A stretch of 64,000 nt of DNA from Dyadobacter sp. CY323 (GCF_021390245.1 NZ_JAJUXH010000001.1:248001-312000); one strand, 5' to 3'; positions 16,888-26,010 are shown, counted from the first letter of the stretch. The notes: a model not told the origin generated them from the sequence alone. Made by a program: numbers and translations.

Positions 16888-18363
16888 TTAATATGCCCGG
16901 GCAAAAACAACCCGGCCGGTCGAAGGCTTTCCTGAATAAATGCAGGTGCCAGCTTCTTCTTTCTGGTCGAGTGGAATGCAGCGGATCGTCGCTTTGGTTT
17001 CTTCCTTGATTTTTTCCTCCGTTTCGGAAGTACCATCCCAATGCGCCAGGATAAAGCCGCCTTTGGTATCCAGCACATTGTTGAATTCTTCGAATGTGTC
17101 AACCCGATATGTGTTTTCCTCGCGAAATGCCAGCGCCTTGTTGTAAATAGATTCCTGGATGTTATCGAGCAGGGCTTGCACATGCTCCACAATTCCATCC
17201 AGAGATACCGTCTCTTTTGTTTTGGTATCGCGTCTGGCGACTTCAACGGTGCCATTTTCCAGATCTCGTCCACCTAGTGCGAGACGAACGGGAACACCTT
17301 TTAATTCGTATTCCGCAAATTTATAGCCAGGCTTATAGGCGTCACTATTATCATATTTGGCGCTGATTCCCAGCTTTTTCAACTGTTTTGAAATTTCCGC
17401 AACCTTTTCAGAAATCTGCGCCAGTTGCTCTTCATTCTTGTAAATCGGAACGATCACGACTTGTATAGGTGCCAGCTTGGGTGGTAATACCAGTCCGCTG
17501 TCATCGGAATGTCCCATGATAAGCGCACCCATTAACCGCGTACTCACCCCCCAGGAAGTTCCCCACACATATTCCAGCTTCCCATCTTTATCCTGGAACT
17601 TCACGTCAAAAGCATTTGCAAAGTTCTGGCCCAGAAAGTGGGAAGTTCCCGCTTGCAAAGCTTTTCCGTCCTGCATTAATGCCTCAATGCAAAATGTATC
17701 TTCGGCACCGGCAAACCTTTCATTTGCGGTTTTTCTTCCTTTTACAACGGGTAGTGCCATCCATTCCTCGGCGAATTGCGCATAGATTTCTAGCATCTGC
17801 TTTGTTTCAGCGATCGCTTCTGCTGAGGTGGCATGCGCCGTGTGACCTTCCTGCCATAAAAATTCTGTCGTTCTCAAAAACAGTCGCGTGCGCATCTCCC
17901 AGCGAACCACATTTGCCCATTGATTGATCAGCAAAGGAAGGTCACGGTACGACTGGATCCAGTTCTTGTAAGTACTCCATATCACCGTCTCCGAGGTAGG
18001 ACGAACGATCAGTTCCTCCTCCAGTTTCGCGTCAGGATCTACGATGACACCTTTTCCATCGGGATCATTTTTGAGGCGGTAGTGGGTAACAACCGCGCAT
18101 TCCTTTGCGAAACCCTCCACATGTGAGGCTTCTTTACTCAGATATGATTTTGGTATAAAAAGAGGGAAATATGCATTACTATGGCCTGTTTCCTTGAACA
18201 TGTCATCTAGTGCACGCTGCATTTTCTCCCAGATCGAATAGCCATATGGTTTGATTACCATACAACCTCTCACTGCGGAATTCTCGGCCAGATCAGCCCT
18301 TTTTACTAATTCGTTATACCATTCGGAGTAATTTTCACTTCGTGTTGGCAGGGATTTACTCAT
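16888..18363 (-). CDS. proS: Prolyl-tRNA synthetase (archaeal/eukaryotic-type, short form)
   Basis: The 491-residue class II aminoacyl-tRNA synthetase charges tRNA-Pro. The catalytic core has [18 protein letters not shown], the RPTSETVIW motif and the [19 protein letters not shown] motif. A class II anticodon-binding domain ([18 protein letters not shown] onward) and a C-terminal zinc-type domain follow. The absence of the bacterial editing insert and the start at [19 protein letters not shown] mark the archaeal/eukaryotic-like type common in Bacteroidota. I start at the ATG at 18363; 23 further upstream codons are open but lie past the predicted promoter. Confidence 0.95.
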   Translation of the reverse strand: MSKSLPTRSENYSEWYNELVKRADLAENSAVRGCMVIKPYGYSIWEKMQRALDDMFKETGHSNAYFPLFIPKSYLSKEASHVEGFAKECAVVTHYRLKNDPDGKGVIVDPDAKLEEELIVRPTSETVIWSTYKNWIQSYRDLPLLINQWANVVRWEMRTRLFLRTTEFLWQEGHTAHATSAEAIAETKQMLEIYAQFAEEWMALPVVKGRKTANERFAGAEDTFCIEALMQDGKALQAGTSHFLGQNFANAFDVKFQDKDGKLEYVWGTSWGVSTRLMGALIMGHSDDSGLVLPPKLAPIQVVIVPIYKNEEQLAQISEKVAEISKQLKKLGISAKYDNSDAYKPGYKFAEYELKGVPVRLALGGRDLENGTVEVARRDTKTKETVSLDGIVEHVQALLDNIQESIYNKALAFREENTYRVDTFEEFNNVLDTKGGFILAHWDGTSETEEKIKEETKATIRCIPLDQKEEAGTCIYSGKPSTGRVVFARAY

Positions 18364-18426
18364 TCGTAGGATTATTTTGTAATGTAAATGGAGAATATCG
18401 TTAAATCGAAGCTCCTTTTTGAGGAG

Positions 18427-18456
18427 TTGCAAAGATAGTTTTTTATGTTAACTTTG
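18427..18456 (+). promoter_or_regulatory. Predicted promoter for the Gly/Tyr-rich lipoprotein
   Basis: TTG (18427-18429), a 19-base spacer and TAACTTTG (18449-18456) match the Bacteroidota consensus. The leader would be about 80 bases. It overlaps the candidate proS promoter on the other strand. Confidence 0.5.
18430..18437 (-). promoter_or_regulatory. Candidate -7 element for proS
   Basis: TATCTTTG on the minus strand matches TAnnTTTG and would give a leader of about 60 bases with a small CTCCT/AGGAG hairpin. It lies inside the spacer of the opposing lipoprotein promoter. Confidence 0.4.
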
Positions 18457-18544
18457 GAATTAATGTCATGTATCCCTCGTTTACTTAGTAGTTTGGAACG
18501 CATTTTTAATTATATTAGCAACAAACTTTTAATCCTTTAAAGCC

Positions 18545-19849
18545 ATGAGTACGATCAATAAAGCAAAATACTTGCCTTTGTTAGTGTTGTTGGGAGCTTG
18601 GGGATGTACCACAAATCAATATGTATCACGTTCAGGTGGCGGATATGACGACCTATACGGCGGCAATCCTAATTCCGGAATTGTATCAGTAGACCGAGGT
18701 GCAGATCAAGAAGTCTCCCGTACAGATAATCCGGATTACAGCTACACCGGAGATTATGCAGAGAATGGAACGAGTGACTACTATGATGAGTCATACCTTT
18801 CCTCCCGAAGTGTAAAACGTGCCATTTCTAATGATGTCGGCTATAATGCCGGCTTTATTGATGGTTACAATCAAGCAGGTGTCAATGCACTTTCAAATCC
18901 TTACTACGGCGGACTTGGGTCTTTCTGGCCAGGTTCTTCAATCGGGTTACGGTTTGGATTTGGGAACTCATTTGGAATGCGTCCATACCTGGGGTTTGGT
19001 ATGGGTTCCATGATGGGAATGGGGTATTCACCCTGGGGTTACGGAAGCATGCTCGGTTATGGAGGCATGATGGGCTACGGCAGCATGATGGGCTACGGTT
19101 ATGATCCATTCGGTTATAATTCATGGGGATATAACCCTTATGGCTTTGGCGGTGGTTATGGCTATGATAGCTTCTACGGAGGTTACGGTTATTCGCCCTG
19201 GGCTTACAGCCGTCCGGTTATCGTCGTGAACAATTCGTATGAAAGAGGCATTTCCAGAACCTACGGACCAAGAGTTGCATCCAACAGCAGAAACTCAAGA
19301 TCGACGAGCGGCTACAATTCGAACTATGTGAATTCACCTCGTTCGGGTTCAGCAACAGGCGATCGTAATGGCAGAAGATCTGCTAATGCAGTTTCTGCAA
19401 CCGATTCTTATTCTTCGCCAAGGTCGTCACGCACTTACGGAAGAAGTGGCAGTACGGATAATGCCGGCGGCAGGACAAGTGGTGAGTCTTACAGCACTCG
19501 CGGAGCCAGTGAAGGAAATAATGTTTATTATTCCCGGCCACGTTCGGCAGCGTCAAGTGCTTACACACCTGACAATTCCGGAGGTACAACTTCGCGGTCG
19601 TCCAGAGGAGGTAGCACATACAATTCGCCCACTTACAGTGCACCGGCAAGAAGCCAATCCGATTACAGTGCGCCAACGAGAAGCTATTCGACTCCAAACA
19701 GATCAGAGTCTTACAGCGCACCAAGCCGGACTTACAGCCAGCCAAGTACACCTAGTTACAGTGCACCTTCAAGAAGTTACAGCGCACCCGCGTCGTCTGG
19801 GGGCGGTGGAGGAGGAGCTACCCGTTCTTCTTCAAGAGGGCCAAGATAA
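18545..19849 (+). CDS. Gly/Tyr/Ser-rich low-complexity lipoprotein
   Basis: The 434-residue protein begins with a lipoprotein signal peptide ending in LLGAWGC (Cys21), so it should be lipid-anchored. Residues about 20-110 are acidic and Tyr/Ser-rich. Residues about 115-220 are dominated by Gly, Met and Tyr with repeated GYG and MMGYGSM units. The last 200 residues are Ser/Arg/Tyr-rich with repeats of the type SYSAPSRSYSAPAR. It has no recognisable enzyme domain. The composition suggests a disordered or adhesive surface protein. It is divergent from proS. Confidence 0.75.
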   Translation: MSTINKAKYLPLLVLLGAWGCTTNQYVSRSGGGYDDLYGGNPNSGIVSVDRGADQEVSRTDNPDYSYTGDYAENGTSDYYDESYLSSRSVKRAISNDVGYNAGFIDGYNQAGVNALSNPYYGGLGSFWPGSSIGLRFGFGNSFGMRPYLGFGMGSMMGMGYSPWGYGSMLGYGGMMGYGSMMGYGYDPFGYNSWGYNPYGFGGGYGYDSFYGGYGYSPWAYSRPVIVVNNSYERGISRTYGPRVASNSRNSRSTSGYNSNYVNSPRSGSATGDRNGRRSANAVSATDSYSSPRSSRTYGRSGSTDNAGGRTSGESYSTRGASEGNNVYYSRPRSAASSAYTPDNSGGTTSRSSRGGSTYNSPTYSAPARSQSDYSAPTRSYSTPNRSESYSAPSRTYSQPSTPSYSAPSRSYSAPASSGGGGGGATRSSSRGPR

Positions 19850-19884
19850 TCTAAGTTGATTTTCAGGCATAGATATTGATATAC

Positions 19885-19920
19885 AAAACCCTGCAAGATG
19901 TCATAATTTTGCAGGGTTTT
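19885..19920 (+). terminator. Terminator after the lipoprotein gene
   Basis: AAAACCCTGCAA and TTGCAGGGTTTT form a perfect 12-bp stem around a 12-base loop; the TTTT end completes a Rho-independent signal. Confidence 0.85.
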
Positions 19921-19965
19921 CGTTTATTAGCTGTTAATTAGGCCTGATTTTATTCTTCAAAAACC

Positions 19966-21522
19966 ATGACCAGATCATATTACGGAGCATCTTTTCTGCT
20001 CGCACTGTTAAGCTATTTCTCGTCCTATGGACAATATGCATCCGATGCATTGCGCTATTCTGAAATGGATTTGACAGGCTCAGCTCGTTTCCAGGCTCTT
20101 GGAGGAAATCATGCCGCATTGGGTGGAGATCCCAGTACCATACATGGAAATCCGGCTGGGCTGGGATTTTACAACCGTTCGGAGTTTACCATTAGCCCGG
20201 GTTTTACTAATATCGGTACCAAAGCAAACTATATCGGCGAAAATAGCTCGGATAGTAAGACCAACTTTAACATTCCACAAGCTTCCCTGATTATTTCCAG
20301 CCAACCTGGTTTTCAGAGAAAATGGAAACGCTCGTCGCTGGGGATATCTTTTTCACGTCAGCAATCTTTTCAGGACGTTTACAATTTTGCCGGGGTGAAT
20401 AATCGCAGTGCGTACGTGGACAAGGTGGTGCAGGACGCGAATTTTGATAAGGTTTCCGCCGCGCAACTGGAAGCTGATTTTGAACCATCTGATCCAAACA
20501 CGGGAAGGCCGCTGGCTTATTCAATTCCGGCAGCGTACTATCAAATGTACCTGATCAACCCATCGACAGCGGCAGGCCCGCCATATTCTGCGCTTGATCG
20601 CAATAGTGTTGTCGATCAATTAGGATCATACAGTGCCACAGGAGCTAATTCGCAATGGACGATTGCTTATGCCGGAAACCTGAATGATAAGTTTTACATC
20701 GGCGGAAACGTAGGTTTTAATCGGTTGCGTTACAAGTACACGCGTTACCTGACTGATAACTATATCGATAGCCCTGAAATTATCTATACGGAGCAATCCG
20801 AAGATCTGACCGTCACCGGAACGGGTATCAATGTCTCATTAGGTGTGATTTACAAGGTGAATCCTACATTTCAGCTCGGCGGCGTTATTATGAGCCCAAC
20901 GTTTACCTCGATTAAGGAGACATTCAGCCAATATACCAATGCCGGATTTGTTGATGGGAAAGTAACTGGTCCGGATGGCACATTAATTACGCCGGACTAT
21001 ACTGCATTGGCGATCGCTCCAAACGATTTCGAATATTCATTGACTGGTCCAATGAGAGGTAACATCGGAGCCACAGTGTTTTTGCAGGACAAAGGATTTA
21101 TCACTGGTTCGATCGAATATGCAGGTTATAGCGGCATGCGGGTACGGACGAAATATCTGAATAGCACTGATAACAATGATTTCAAGGCCAACACAAGATC
21201 TGAGATCACGGATACTTTCAGAAATACGGTTAACTTCAGATTAGGTGGTGAGTTTCGCGCCAATATGCTCAGGTTCAGGGTAGGTGGTGCCTACATTGGA
21301 GATCCGTACTTGAATAATGACGGTATTAAAAGAGATAAACTGATTCTTTCGGCAGGGCTGGGATACCGTGGAAGCAGGTTCTTTGCTGACTTGACCGGAT
21401 CCTACTCCAGCTATAAAACGGCATATACACCGTATGTACTGGACAATGCAGCGGATTACTCATCGGTTGAGATTACCCACAAGCCGATAAATGTGATGGT
21501 CACGATTGGTACTTTTTTCTGA
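19966..21522 (+). CDS. Outer-membrane beta-barrel protein, OmpP1/FadL-like
   Basis: The 518-residue protein has a signal peptide (MTRSYYGASFLLALLSYFSSYGQ). It then has a DALRYSEMDLTGSARFQALGGNHAALGGDPSTIHGNPAGLGFYNRSE region, which is the usual start of OmpP1/FadL/TodX-type proteins in this phylum. The rest shows alternating hydrophobic strands typical of a 14-strand barrel, and the chain ends in aromatic IGTFF, a good outer-membrane C-terminal signature. It may take up hydrophobic compounds; the ligand is unknown. It converges on aroK. Confidence 0.75.
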   Translation: MTRSYYGASFLLALLSYFSSYGQYASDALRYSEMDLTGSARFQALGGNHAALGGDPSTIHGNPAGLGFYNRSEFTISPGFTNIGTKANYIGENSSDSKTNFNIPQASLIISSQPGFQRKWKRSSLGISFSRQQSFQDVYNFAGVNNRSAYVDKVVQDANFDKVSAAQLEADFEPSDPNTGRPLAYSIPAAYYQMYLINPSTAAGPPYSALDRNSVVDQLGSYSATGANSQWTIAYAGNLNDKFYIGGNVGFNRLRYKYTRYLTDNYIDSPEIIYTEQSEDLTVTGTGINVSLGVIYKVNPTFQLGGVIMSPTFTSIKETFSQYTNAGFVDGKVTGPDGTLITPDYTALAIAPNDFEYSLTGPMRGNIGATVFLQDKGFITGSIEYAGYSGMRVRTKYLNSTDNNDFKANTRSEITDTFRNTVNFRLGGEFRANMLRFRVGGAYIGDPYLNNDGIKRDKLILSAGLGYRGSRFFADLTGSYSSYKTAYTPYVLDNAADYSSVEITHKPINVMVTIGTFF

Positions 21523-21543
21523 TCAGCAACAATGAGAAGATAT

Positions 21544-21578
21544 AACAAGAAAACCTGCTGAATACAGGTTTTCTTGTT
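21544..21578. terminator. Bidirectional terminator between OMP gene and aroK
   Basis: AACAAGAAAACCTG and CAGGTTTTCTTGTT are perfect 14-bp arms around CTGAATA. The right arm touches the aroK stop codon. Confidence 0.85.
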
Positions 21579-22081
21579 TACATTAAAGGCTGGATAACTT
21601 CCAGTAAATGAGTGAGATCGATGTCGCCTTTTAATGTGAAATGCGCCCGGGAGTAACAAGGCATTCGCTCGTTGATTTTGTTTTCCAGAGTAGCCTTCAG
21701 TGATGCTGAACCTGACAGAATAGGCCTGTCGTCCTTTCCGTGATTTTGAATTCTTTTAGCAAGATCTTCTGCAGGAACGTCGAGGAAAATGCTGATTCCC
21801 ATTGCGTTGATGACGTCCATATTTTCGTGAAAGCATGGCGTCCCGCCGCCCGAGGCTAGCACAATGCCTTTTTGTTCAGCCGTTTTTCGAAGAATTTCGC
21901 TTTCAACCTCCCGAAAATAAGCTTCACCTTTTTCTGCAAAAATGGATGAAATGCTCATCTGCTGATCGCTTTCAATCAACTTATCTAGATCAACAAATCT
22001 GAAATTGAGAGCTCTTGCCAGTTTTTTTCCAAGCGTTGTTTTGCCGGACGACATCATGCCGACTAGTATGATATTCTTCAT
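21578..22081 (-). CDS. aroK: Shikimate kinase
   Basis: The 167-residue enzyme phosphorylates shikimate in the chorismate pathway for aromatic amino acids. It has a P-loop GMMSSGKTT (8-16), the shikimate-binding FVDLDKLIE (Asp32, Asp34), the Arg in YFREVE (about 57), the GGG motif and a lid segment with DDRPIL. Its start codon follows directly on the stop codon of the upstream gene with no gap, so translation is very likely coupled. Confidence 0.95.
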   Translation of the reverse strand: MKNIILVGMMSSGKTTLGKKLARALNFRFVDLDKLIESDQQMSISSIFAEKGEAYFREVESEILRKTAEQKGIVLASGGGTPCFHENMDVINAMGISIFLDVPAEDLAKRIQNHGKDDRPILSGSASLKATLENKINERMPCYSRAHFTLKGDIDLTHLLEVIQPLM

Positions 22082-23173
22082 TTATTTAACCAGATCAACT
22101 ACTTCCTCAGCAGTTGGAGTATCATTATAATGCCATTTACCTTTCACGATCCCATTCTTCAAAAGCCATAAACCCGGATTCGATCTCAGAATTGTTTTCA
22201 AAACGGTTGCATCGACATAGTAGTAGGGGACATTCAACTGGTGCGCCGACAAGAAACTTACAATCTCTTCACTGTTTCCGGAAGTAAGGATAACCGGCTC
22301 CACACCCTGAGCCTTCACACTTATTATGAGCTTGTTGATATCAGGCAATGCAGCAGTATTGATATCTGACAGACTTTTAATGATCAAAAAAAGCTTTTTA
22401 CCCTTAAATGTTTCCTCGGTGAAATCGCCTTCATCATTCCAAACTTTATAATCGGTGATTTTAGGCTTTGCATCCTCATTTAAGACCACCATCTCTTTGA
22501 ATACCAAGGTGGTATCAGTAGGGTACTTCTCGTATTCAAATTTTTTGCCGTCTTTTTCAAAAATATACAGATATCGAAGCGGCTCAGAAGGTTTCAATTG
22601 CGCTGGGATGTTCGCGCCGACCCGGTAGGGAAGCAAATCCAAAATCGGCAGGTGGCGAAGCGCGTAGACAGCCACACCTAAGGAAGCAACGGTGGTGATT
22701 ACCACGATGATACCTGTCGGGAATGCTTTGAACTTTTTTCTATAATACACAATGACCAGGATCAGGGCCAGCAACAGCAAATCCTTGCCGAAGGATGTCC
22801 ACGGAGTCAGTTTAATGGCAGCTCCAAAGCAGCCACAATCAGTCACTTTATTGAAATATGCGGAATAAAGGGTGAGAAATGTAAAAAAGAGAATAATCGC
22901 CAGAAGTAGCCAGGACACCGTCCGCGGCTTGTAGGCCACGAGCAGTGCAACTCCCAAAACCACTTCCGCAGCACACAGAAATACTGAAAAGTACAATGCT
23001 AATGGCACGAGGGCCATGAAGAAATCATGAAATGCAGGCAGGTCAGCTGCGAAAACTTCGAAGTACTCCTCTAATTTGTATTGCGTGCCAATCGGGTCAT
23101 TGAGCTTGATTGCACCTGAGAAGATAAAAAGCAAGCCAACAACGACACGGGAAATCTGAGCGAAAATCTTCAT
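22082..23173 (-). CDS. BT_3928-type DoxX membrane protein with thioredoxin-like C-terminus
   Basis: The 363-residue protein has an N-terminal DoxX-like domain with four membrane segments (about 5-25, 60-85, 85-105 and 125-145) and the motif FSGAIKLNDPIGTQYKLEEYFEVF typical of BT_3928 proteins. The C-terminal half (about 190-363) is soluble and thioredoxin-like in outline but shows no CxxC pair. A DCGCFG segment lies in the membrane part. The start is taken at MKIFAQISRVV; 14 upstream codons are open. It sits between DUF1599 and aroK in one transcript. Function is unknown, possibly redox or membrane-related. Confidence 0.8.
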   Translation of the reverse strand: MKIFAQISRVVVGLLFIFSGAIKLNDPIGTQYKLEEYFEVFAADLPAFHDFFMALVPLALYFSVFLCAAEVVLGVALLVAYKPRTVSWLLLAIILFFTFLTLYSAYFNKVTDCGCFGAAIKLTPWTSFGKDLLLLALILVIVYYRKKFKAFPTGIIVVITTVASLGVAVYALRHLPILDLLPYRVGANIPAQLKPSEPLRYLYIFEKDGKKFEYEKYPTDTTLVFKEMVVLNEDAKPKITDYKVWNDEGDFTEETFKGKKLFLIIKSLSDINTAALPDINKLIISVKAQGVEPVILTSGNSEEIVSFLSAHQLNVPYYYVDATVLKTILRSNPGLWLLKNGIVKGKWHYNDTPTAEEVVDLVK

Positions 23174-23224
23174 TGTGTTTTTTATTGGAAAAACAGCATT
23201 TGAGTGCCGCGGCAATGAGAATTT

Positions 23225-23773
23225 TTAATTCGTATTTAATGCATTTGATTTGATCAGACAGAAAACGGAATAATTGATGATATCCTGATAGCCTGCCTTA
23301 ACTCCTTCGGAAACGAGCGTAAGTCCTTGATTGTCTTCGATCTGTTTGATCCGTAATAATTTCATTAAAATAATATCCGTCATGGAACTAACCCGCATAT
23401 CGCGCCAGGCTTCGCCGTAGTCATGATTTTTGTTGAACAACAGCTCCTTTACTTCGCTCACCTGTATGTTATAAAGTGTTGTGAGATCGGAGTCATCGAT
23501 GTCTTGATTACCCTCTGAGACAGCGATTTGAATCAGCGCCATTACGCAATAGTTGATGATCCCGATGAATTCAGATGATACATCTTCGTTCACTTTCTGA
23601 ACACCTTTTTCCTGAATCGTGCGAATGCGCTGGGCCTTGATAAATATTTGATCGGTAATGGAAGGGATTCGGAGAATGCGCCATGAAGTACCGTAATCCT
23701 TATTTTTTTTTGAGAAAAGATCTTGGCAATACTGAATGATTTCCTGATATTCCGATTCTGTGGATTTCACCAT
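23225..23773 (-). CDS. DUF1599 (nucleotide-modification-associated) protein
   Basis: The 182-residue protein is built of two similar halves: LFSKKNKDYGTSWRILRIPS in the first and LFNKNHDYGEAWRDMRVSS in the second, each followed by a helix with QRIRTIQE or LRIKQIED. This is the DUF1599 family, seen almost only in Bacteroidota; its function is unknown, though related domains occur with nucleotide modification genes. Its start codon lies 24 bases from folP on the other strand, so the two genes share a tiny divergent region. Confidence 0.85.
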   Translation of the reverse strand: MVKSTESEYQEIIQYCQDLFSKKNKDYGTSWRILRIPSITDQIFIKAQRIRTIQEKGVQKVNEDVSSEFIGIINYCVMALIQIAVSEGNQDIDDSDLTTLYNIQVSEVKELLFNKNHDYGEAWRDMRVSSMTDIILMKLLRIKQIEDNQGLTLVSEGVKAGYQDIINYSVFCLIKSNALNTN

Positions 23774-23797
23774 GTAAGAATTTATAGCATCTTATTT

Positions 23798-24649
23798 ATG
23801 CTGCAAGTTAGCAAAAAAACGCTCAACATCCGGGGCAGGCTCGTCGATCTGAGCACTCCGGTTGTAATGGGAATCCTGAATATTACACCGGATTCGTTCT
23901 ATTCGGGGAGCCGGGTTTATGAGACAAATGAAATCACAGACGTGGCCGGGAAAATGCTGGATGAAGGTGCGGGTATGATTGATGTCGGCGGATATTCCAC
24001 CAGGCCCGGAGCCAGGCATATTGAGCCCGGAGAAGAAAAAGAGCGCGTAGCTTCGGCGGTGGAACCGCTAGCTAAATATTTCCCGGATCTGATTCTTTCG
24101 GTTGATACCTTTCGATCCGACGTTGCTGAGCTGGCTGTTCAAAAAGGAGCGAGCATGATCAATGATGTCGCAGGTGGTACGCTTGATGCGAAAATGTTTG
24201 CAACGGCGGCAAGATTGAAGGTTCCATATATTTTAATGCATATGCGCGGAACACCACAGACCATGAATCAGATGACTGCTTATAAACAACTCGTACCGGA
24301 AATCCTGACCGACTTACAGGAGAAAATTCTGGCATTACGTGCACTGGGTGTTTCTGATTTGATTGTTGATCCGGGATTTGGTTTTGCGAAGACGATCGAG
24401 CAGAATTTTGCATTGATGAAAAGCTTGTCCGAATTCCATTTGCTGGGGTACCCGCTACTCGCCGGAATTTCCAGAAAAACGACGATTTATAAGACGCTGA
24501 ATATTTCAGCCAATGATGCTTTAAATGGCACAACCGTGCTAAATACACTGGCATTGACTCAGGGTGCCGCTATCTTAAGAGTACATGATGTGAAGCCAGC
24601 GGTAGAAGCTGTAAAACTATGGGAGGCAACTGGTATGGGTTTAAATTAA
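23798..24649 (+). CDS. folP: Dihydropteroate synthase
   Basis: The 283-residue folate-pathway enzyme condenses p-aminobenzoate with dihydropterin pyrophosphate and is the target of sulfonamides. Signature segments are VMGILNITPDSFYSGS (about 23-38), the GMIDVGGYSTRPGA loop, DTFRSDVAELA, ISMINDVAGG and GFGFAKT. The ATG at 23798 gives MLQVSKKTLNIRGR; the frame runs 25 codons further up, but that part overlaps the DUF1599 start on the other strand. cdaA follows after 37 bases. Confidence 0.95.
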   Translation: MLQVSKKTLNIRGRLVDLSTPVVMGILNITPDSFYSGSRVYETNEITDVAGKMLDEGAGMIDVGGYSTRPGARHIEPGEEKERVASAVEPLAKYFPDLILSVDTFRSDVAELAVQKGASMINDVAGGTLDAKMFATAARLKVPYILMHMRGTPQTMNQMTAYKQLVPEILTDLQEKILALRALGVSDLIVDPGFGFAKTIEQNFALMKSLSEFHLLGYPLLAGISRKTTIYKTLNISANDALNGTTVLNTLALTQGAAILRVHDVKPAVEAVKLWEATGMGLN

Positions 24650-24686
24650 AGTGGTAATTTAGTCGCGAAATAATATTGCTTTTCTT

Positions 24687-25490
24687 ATGCGTGTTGGTTT
24701 TCTAAACATCAATTGGGCTGATATCCTGGATGTTTTTTTAGTTTCGATTCTTCTTTATCAGGTATATACACTTGTTCGAGGCAGCATTGCAAGCCGGGTT
24801 TTTCTGGGCTATCTGTTTGTATATGTGTTTTATTTAGTGGTAAAAGGCCTGGGTCTCGGGCTGCTCACTGCGATCTTGCAATATTTTATGGGCGTAGGGG
24901 CGGTGGCGTTGATCGTTATTTTTCAACAGGAAATCAGGCGGTTTCTTCTCATTATCGGTAAGTCTACCATTTACACGAATAATGGCTTGCTGAAAAAAGT
25001 ACTGGGCAGTTCCGTGCTGGATCTGAAAACGAAAAATCTGAAAGAGATCGTAGATGCGAGCAAAACGATTGCAGCAAACTTCACCGGCGCGTTGATCGTC
25101 GTCAATAAGAGAGATGATCTTACCAAGTTTGTGGAGACCGGCGAACAGCTGGACGCCCGGGTTTCCAAACCATTGCTGGTATCGCTATTCAATCAGTACA
25201 GTGACTTGCACGATGGCGCAGTGGTGATCGTGGATGGAGTTTTGAAGGCGGCCAGATGTGTATTACCTGTTGCAGATGGTGTGGATGTACCCTCATCCCT
25301 GGGATTTCGTCATAGAGCCGCAATGGGAATGAGTGAAGCGACGGATGCGATTGTGATTGTGATTTCGGAACAGACCGGTAAAATCTCACTGGCGGTGGAA
25401 GGTGAGTTGCATAGTAATATTCCTTATAATGAATTGGAGGAGCGTATCCAGGAATATCTATCTTCGGATGTACAAAGAATGAGGAAATGA
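24687..25490 (+). CDS. cdaA: Diadenylate cyclase CdaA
   Basis: The 267-residue membrane enzyme makes the second messenger c-di-AMP from two ATP. Three N-terminal membrane segments (about 10-30, 38-55 and 60-85) precede the DisA_N/DAC domain with the catalytic DGA at 176-178 and RHR at 208-210. c-di-AMP controls osmotic balance and potassium in other bacteria. The folP-cdaA order is common in Bacteroidota. No CdaR-type regulator follows here; the next gene is rpsT with its own promoter. Confidence 0.95.
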   Translation: MRVGFLNINWADILDVFLVSILLYQVYTLVRGSIASRVFLGYLFVYVFYLVVKGLGLGLLTAILQYFMGVGAVALIVIFQQEIRRFLLIIGKSTIYTNNGLLKKVLGSSVLDLKTKNLKEIVDASKTIAANFTGALIVVNKRDDLTKFVETGEQLDARVSKPLLVSLFNQYSDLHDGAVVIVDGVLKAARCVLPVADGVDVPSSLGFRHRAAMGMSEATDAIVIVISEQTGKISLAVEGELHSNIPYNELEERIQEYLSSDVQRMRK

Positions 25491-25517
25491 GGTTTTTAAA
25501 ATATATACGCAGCTAAA

Positions 25518-25549
25518 TTTGGCTTTCTAGGTGGCAATTTCTATTTTTG
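25518..25549 (+). promoter_or_regulatory. Predicted promoter for rpsT
   Basis: TTTG (25518-25521), a 20-base spacer and TATTTTTG (25542-25549) closely match the Bacteroidota sigma factor consensus. Transcription would start near 25557, about 30 bases before the start codon. Confidence 0.6.
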
Positions 25550-25586
25550 CACACCGAAATGAAAGATAGAAAAATACTTATACAAA

Positions 25587-25850
25587 ATGGCAAATCATAA
25601 ATCAGCATTAAAAAGAATCCGCGCGAATGAAACCAAGCGTTTGCGTAATCGTTACCAACACAAGACTACACGTTCGTATATCAAAAAATTGCGTGAAACG
25701 ACTGACAAAACAGTAGCTGTTGAAGTTTACAAAACAGTATCTTCTATGTTGGATCGTTTGGCAAAGAAAAATATCATCCACAAGAAAAAGGCTTCCAACC
25801 AGAAATCGAAATTGGCTAAATTGGTTAATTCTTTGGCGGCAGCAGCTTAG
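25587..25850 (+). CDS. rpsT: 30S ribosomal protein S20
   Basis: The 87-residue, strongly basic protein starts MANHKSALKRIRANETKRLRNR, the classic S20 N-terminus, and ends in the LAKLVNSLAAAA helix. It binds 16S rRNA early in assembly of the small subunit. It is monocistronic here: a near-consensus promoter is upstream and a terminator hairpin lies 18 bases after the stop. Confidence 0.97.
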   Translation: MANHKSALKRIRANETKRLRNRYQHKTTRSYIKKLRETTDKTVAVEVYKTVSSMLDRLAKKNIIHKKKASNQKSKLAKLVNSLAAAA

Positions 25851-25868
25851 TTCTTTACAAGGAAATGT

Positions 25869-25900
25869 AACCCCGGTAACGCGTTTATCGGGGTTTTCTT
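25869..25900 (+). terminator. Terminator of rpsT
   Basis: AACCCCGGTAA and TTATCGGGGTT pair (one G-T) around a short loop and are followed by TTCTTTTTTT. Confidence 0.85.
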
Positions 25901-25925
25901 TTTTTATTGTATATTGCGATTTCAG

Positions 25926-25965
25926 AAAGAACCTTGCAGTGAAATTTTACACTGCAAGGTTCTTT
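25926..25965. terminator. Second strong hairpin downstream of rpsT
   Basis: AAAGAACCTTGCAGTG and CACTGCAAGGTTCTTT are perfect 16-base arms around an 8-base loop, followed by a short T run. It lies 26 bases after the rpsT terminator and 45 bases before the next start codon. Confidence 0.65.
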
Positions 25966-26010
25966 TACTTTAATCTCATTGTTAACCACCTAAAACTTAA
26001 ATTCCTTTCT

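Noticed and set aside
17477-17927. Antisense frames of about 100 codons opposite proS
   Set aside because: They are shadows of a strongly conserved synthetase and have no family features.
23723-23797. Longer folP start at 23723
   Set aside because: It would overlap the start of the divergent DUF1599 gene by 51 bases and add residues unlike other FolP proteins.
24159-24554. 131-codon antisense frame opposite folP
   Set aside because: It overlaps the conserved folP core and has no recognisable domain.
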